This document shows positions 62,928 to 64,000 of a stretch of DNA of 64,000 nt, piece after piece. The stretch covers positions 248,001 to 312,000 of the forward strand of contig JAGAKE010000002.1 in assembly GCA_017625775.1 (NCBI GenBank), read 5' to 3'. Within the stretch, counting starts at the first letter, position 1, and the number at the start of each line of letters is the position of its first letter. The notes under the pieces are model-generated. The model was not told the origin of the DNA. It did not search any database and saw only the letters and a program-made list of their open reading frames with translations. The position numbers and the translations under genes are program-made. Source of the stretch: Fibrobacteraceae bacterium (GTDB lineage Bacteria; Fibrobacterota; Fibrobacteria; Fibrobacterales; Fibrobacteraceae).

Positions 62928-64000
62928 TATTGAACCTCCACTGTATATTTCCATTCAGTTTTTATTCCGGCTCGTTGAACTCGAAGAACCATTTCATATT
63001 TTCCTAATTGTGGGAATTCAATCATTACAACAGAAGCTCCCTTCATGGAATAATTTTTTCCAGCCACAGAAACTTCTAATTCAAAGGATTGTTCTCCATT
63101 ACGATTGCTGAGCCAAAAATATGGATCAAATACCAACTGAATTTGCGAGCCACGAACAAATTCTAATGCAGGAGCTGCTCCTAAGAAATGCCCCTTTACC
63201 ACTTGATATTTTGCACATGATGAATCTGCAGAAAGCGATTCACATTCACTAGCGTCATAATCCACATCCATAGCAAGAATTGGAAGCAAAGTATAATCAT
63301 GAGATGCTGATAATAACTTTCCATTTTGCAATAATGTTCGAGGGTTAGCAATCACACTATCACGCACTAAATTTTTAGCAAACAAATAAGCCTTATTCAT
63401 AAAGCTTGAAACCGAAATTTCTTTTGGCATTTCTTTTATTTTTTCATTTTCCATTTCGGAAAGAAAAATTCCTGTAGATGAAATGTTTTTTAAGGAATCT
63501 CTTACTTCTATGGAATAACCTGCGCGAGAATAAGGCAATGTAAAACTACCTTCCATAAAATCTCGACTTGGCTTAGAAAAAACTGTTTCCGATAAAACAA
63601 AAGTTTCAGAAGATTCCTGAGTAGGAAATTCCAAATTACTTTCATTTTCTGAATTTTTTGAATAAATGGAAATTTCACCTACTAGCAATGTTATATAATG
63701 CCAAGCAGGAACTCCCTTCAATTTTAAATTCAACGAGGAAACTTCAACTGGAAAAGAATCAAAAATATCCTCTAAAGGAATTTTTATTTCTTTTGCCGTA
63801 TTTGCGGGCAAAGAAACATTCTTCTTAGAAGAATTCCCAAGTGACAATTCTAATTCCACCTGTTCTGTTACGAAAACTTTAAAACTCAAAAAACCACCGT
63901 CTAATTTCAGCGGCAACTTTTCAAATTTCAAAATAGCATTCCAGTCAGAATCATAATTTTTCTGACCAGAAAAGCGAATGTAAGGCGGCTCTAATCCGCC
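62927..64000 (-). CDS. large exported beta-rich protein, C-terminal part (5' end outside window)
   Basis: The frame stays open from 63931 to the window edge (GGLEPPYIRFSGQKNYDSDW is encoded before the first possible internal start), so the gene starts outside. The 357 residues seen are beta-rich (FKVFVTEQVELELSLGNSSKK, WHYITLLVGEISIYSK, FDPYFWLSNRNGEQ) with a helical stretch in the middle. The pattern is that of secreted modular proteins with jelly-roll domains. One disulphide is possible at SECESLSADSSCAKY. It ends at the start of the hydrolase-like gene with a one-base overlap and so is probably its partner. Confidence 0.65.
   Translation of the reverse strand, partial: GGLEPPYIRFSGQKNYDSDWNAILKFEKLPLKLDGGFLSFKVFVTEQVELELSLGNSSKKNVSLPANTAKEIKIPLEDIFDSFPVEVSSLNLKLKGVPAWHYITLLVGEISIYSKNSENESNLEFPTQESSETFVLSETVFSKPSRDFMEGSFTLPYSRAGYSIEVRDSLKNISSTGIFLSEMENEKIKEMPKEISVSSFMNKAYLFAKNLVRDSVIANPRTLLQNGKLLSASHDYTLLPILAMDVDYDASECESLSADSSCAKYQVVKGHFLGAAPALEFVRGSQIQLVFDPYFWLSNRNGEQSFELEVSVAGKNYSMKGASVVMIEFPQLGKYEMVLRVQRAGIKTEWKYTVEVQ

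Overview
The window is a chromosomal segment of an AT-rich, Gram-negative, fibre-degrading bacterium, most probably of the genus Fibrobacter or a close relative in Fibrobacterota. The inference rests on a fibro-slime domain protein, serine-rich lipoproteins, cellulases of families GH8 and GH5 ending in type IX secretion (T9SS) type A sorting domains, an actinobacterial-type glycogen synthase and LpxA. No tRNA, rRNA or CRISPR array was seen.

Layout. 1-3.2 kb: end of tsaD, a small secreted protein, birA and pflA in a chain, then rpsU and a YqeY protein on the other strand. 3.3-10.2 kb: a SPOR lipoprotein, a 1423-residue fibro-slime surface protein, a second SPOR protein and a serine-rich lipoprotein, most followed by hairpin terminators. 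10.4-22.9 kb: housekeeping genes (gpmI, bifunctional nnr, polA, mrp, a DUF971 protein, a primary-type sigma factor, two TPR proteins, rlpA). 22.9-24.8 kb: prfA-prmC. 24.8-27.0 kb: an Rpn/PD-(D/E)XK gene between two direct repeats of about 163 bp, in gene-poor DNA.

27.0-43.6 kb is the cellulose/surface region and the most interesting part. On the minus strand lie a secreted protein with a sorting domain and a GH8-GH5 cellulase pair. Upstream of these is a tight six-gene set: a carbohydrate-binding-like secreted protein, three large outer-membrane beta-barrel proteins sharing a PLTM motif, a lipoprotein, and a GH18-fold protein whose catalytic Glu is Gln. A GH5 lipoprotein diverges from the head of that set. 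I read the set as a candidate outer-membrane assembly for binding or taking up polysaccharide. This is an inference from gene order and protein type, not a known system.

43.6-56.8 kb: lpxA, a membrane glycosyltransferase, a CCA-adding-type enzyme, a PorZ-like propeller protein next to an ECF sigma factor, dsbD, glgM, an HU protein with a histone-H1-like tail, an AI-2E-family permease, and three overlapping genes for two similar two-TM proteins and a zinc-ribbon protein. 56.8-64 kb: a CnoX-like thioredoxin/TPR protein, an oxaloacetate decarboxylase-type carboxyltransferase without its biotin domain, a barrel lipoprotein, and two large secreted proteins, one with a serine-hydrolase motif and the other cut by the window edge.
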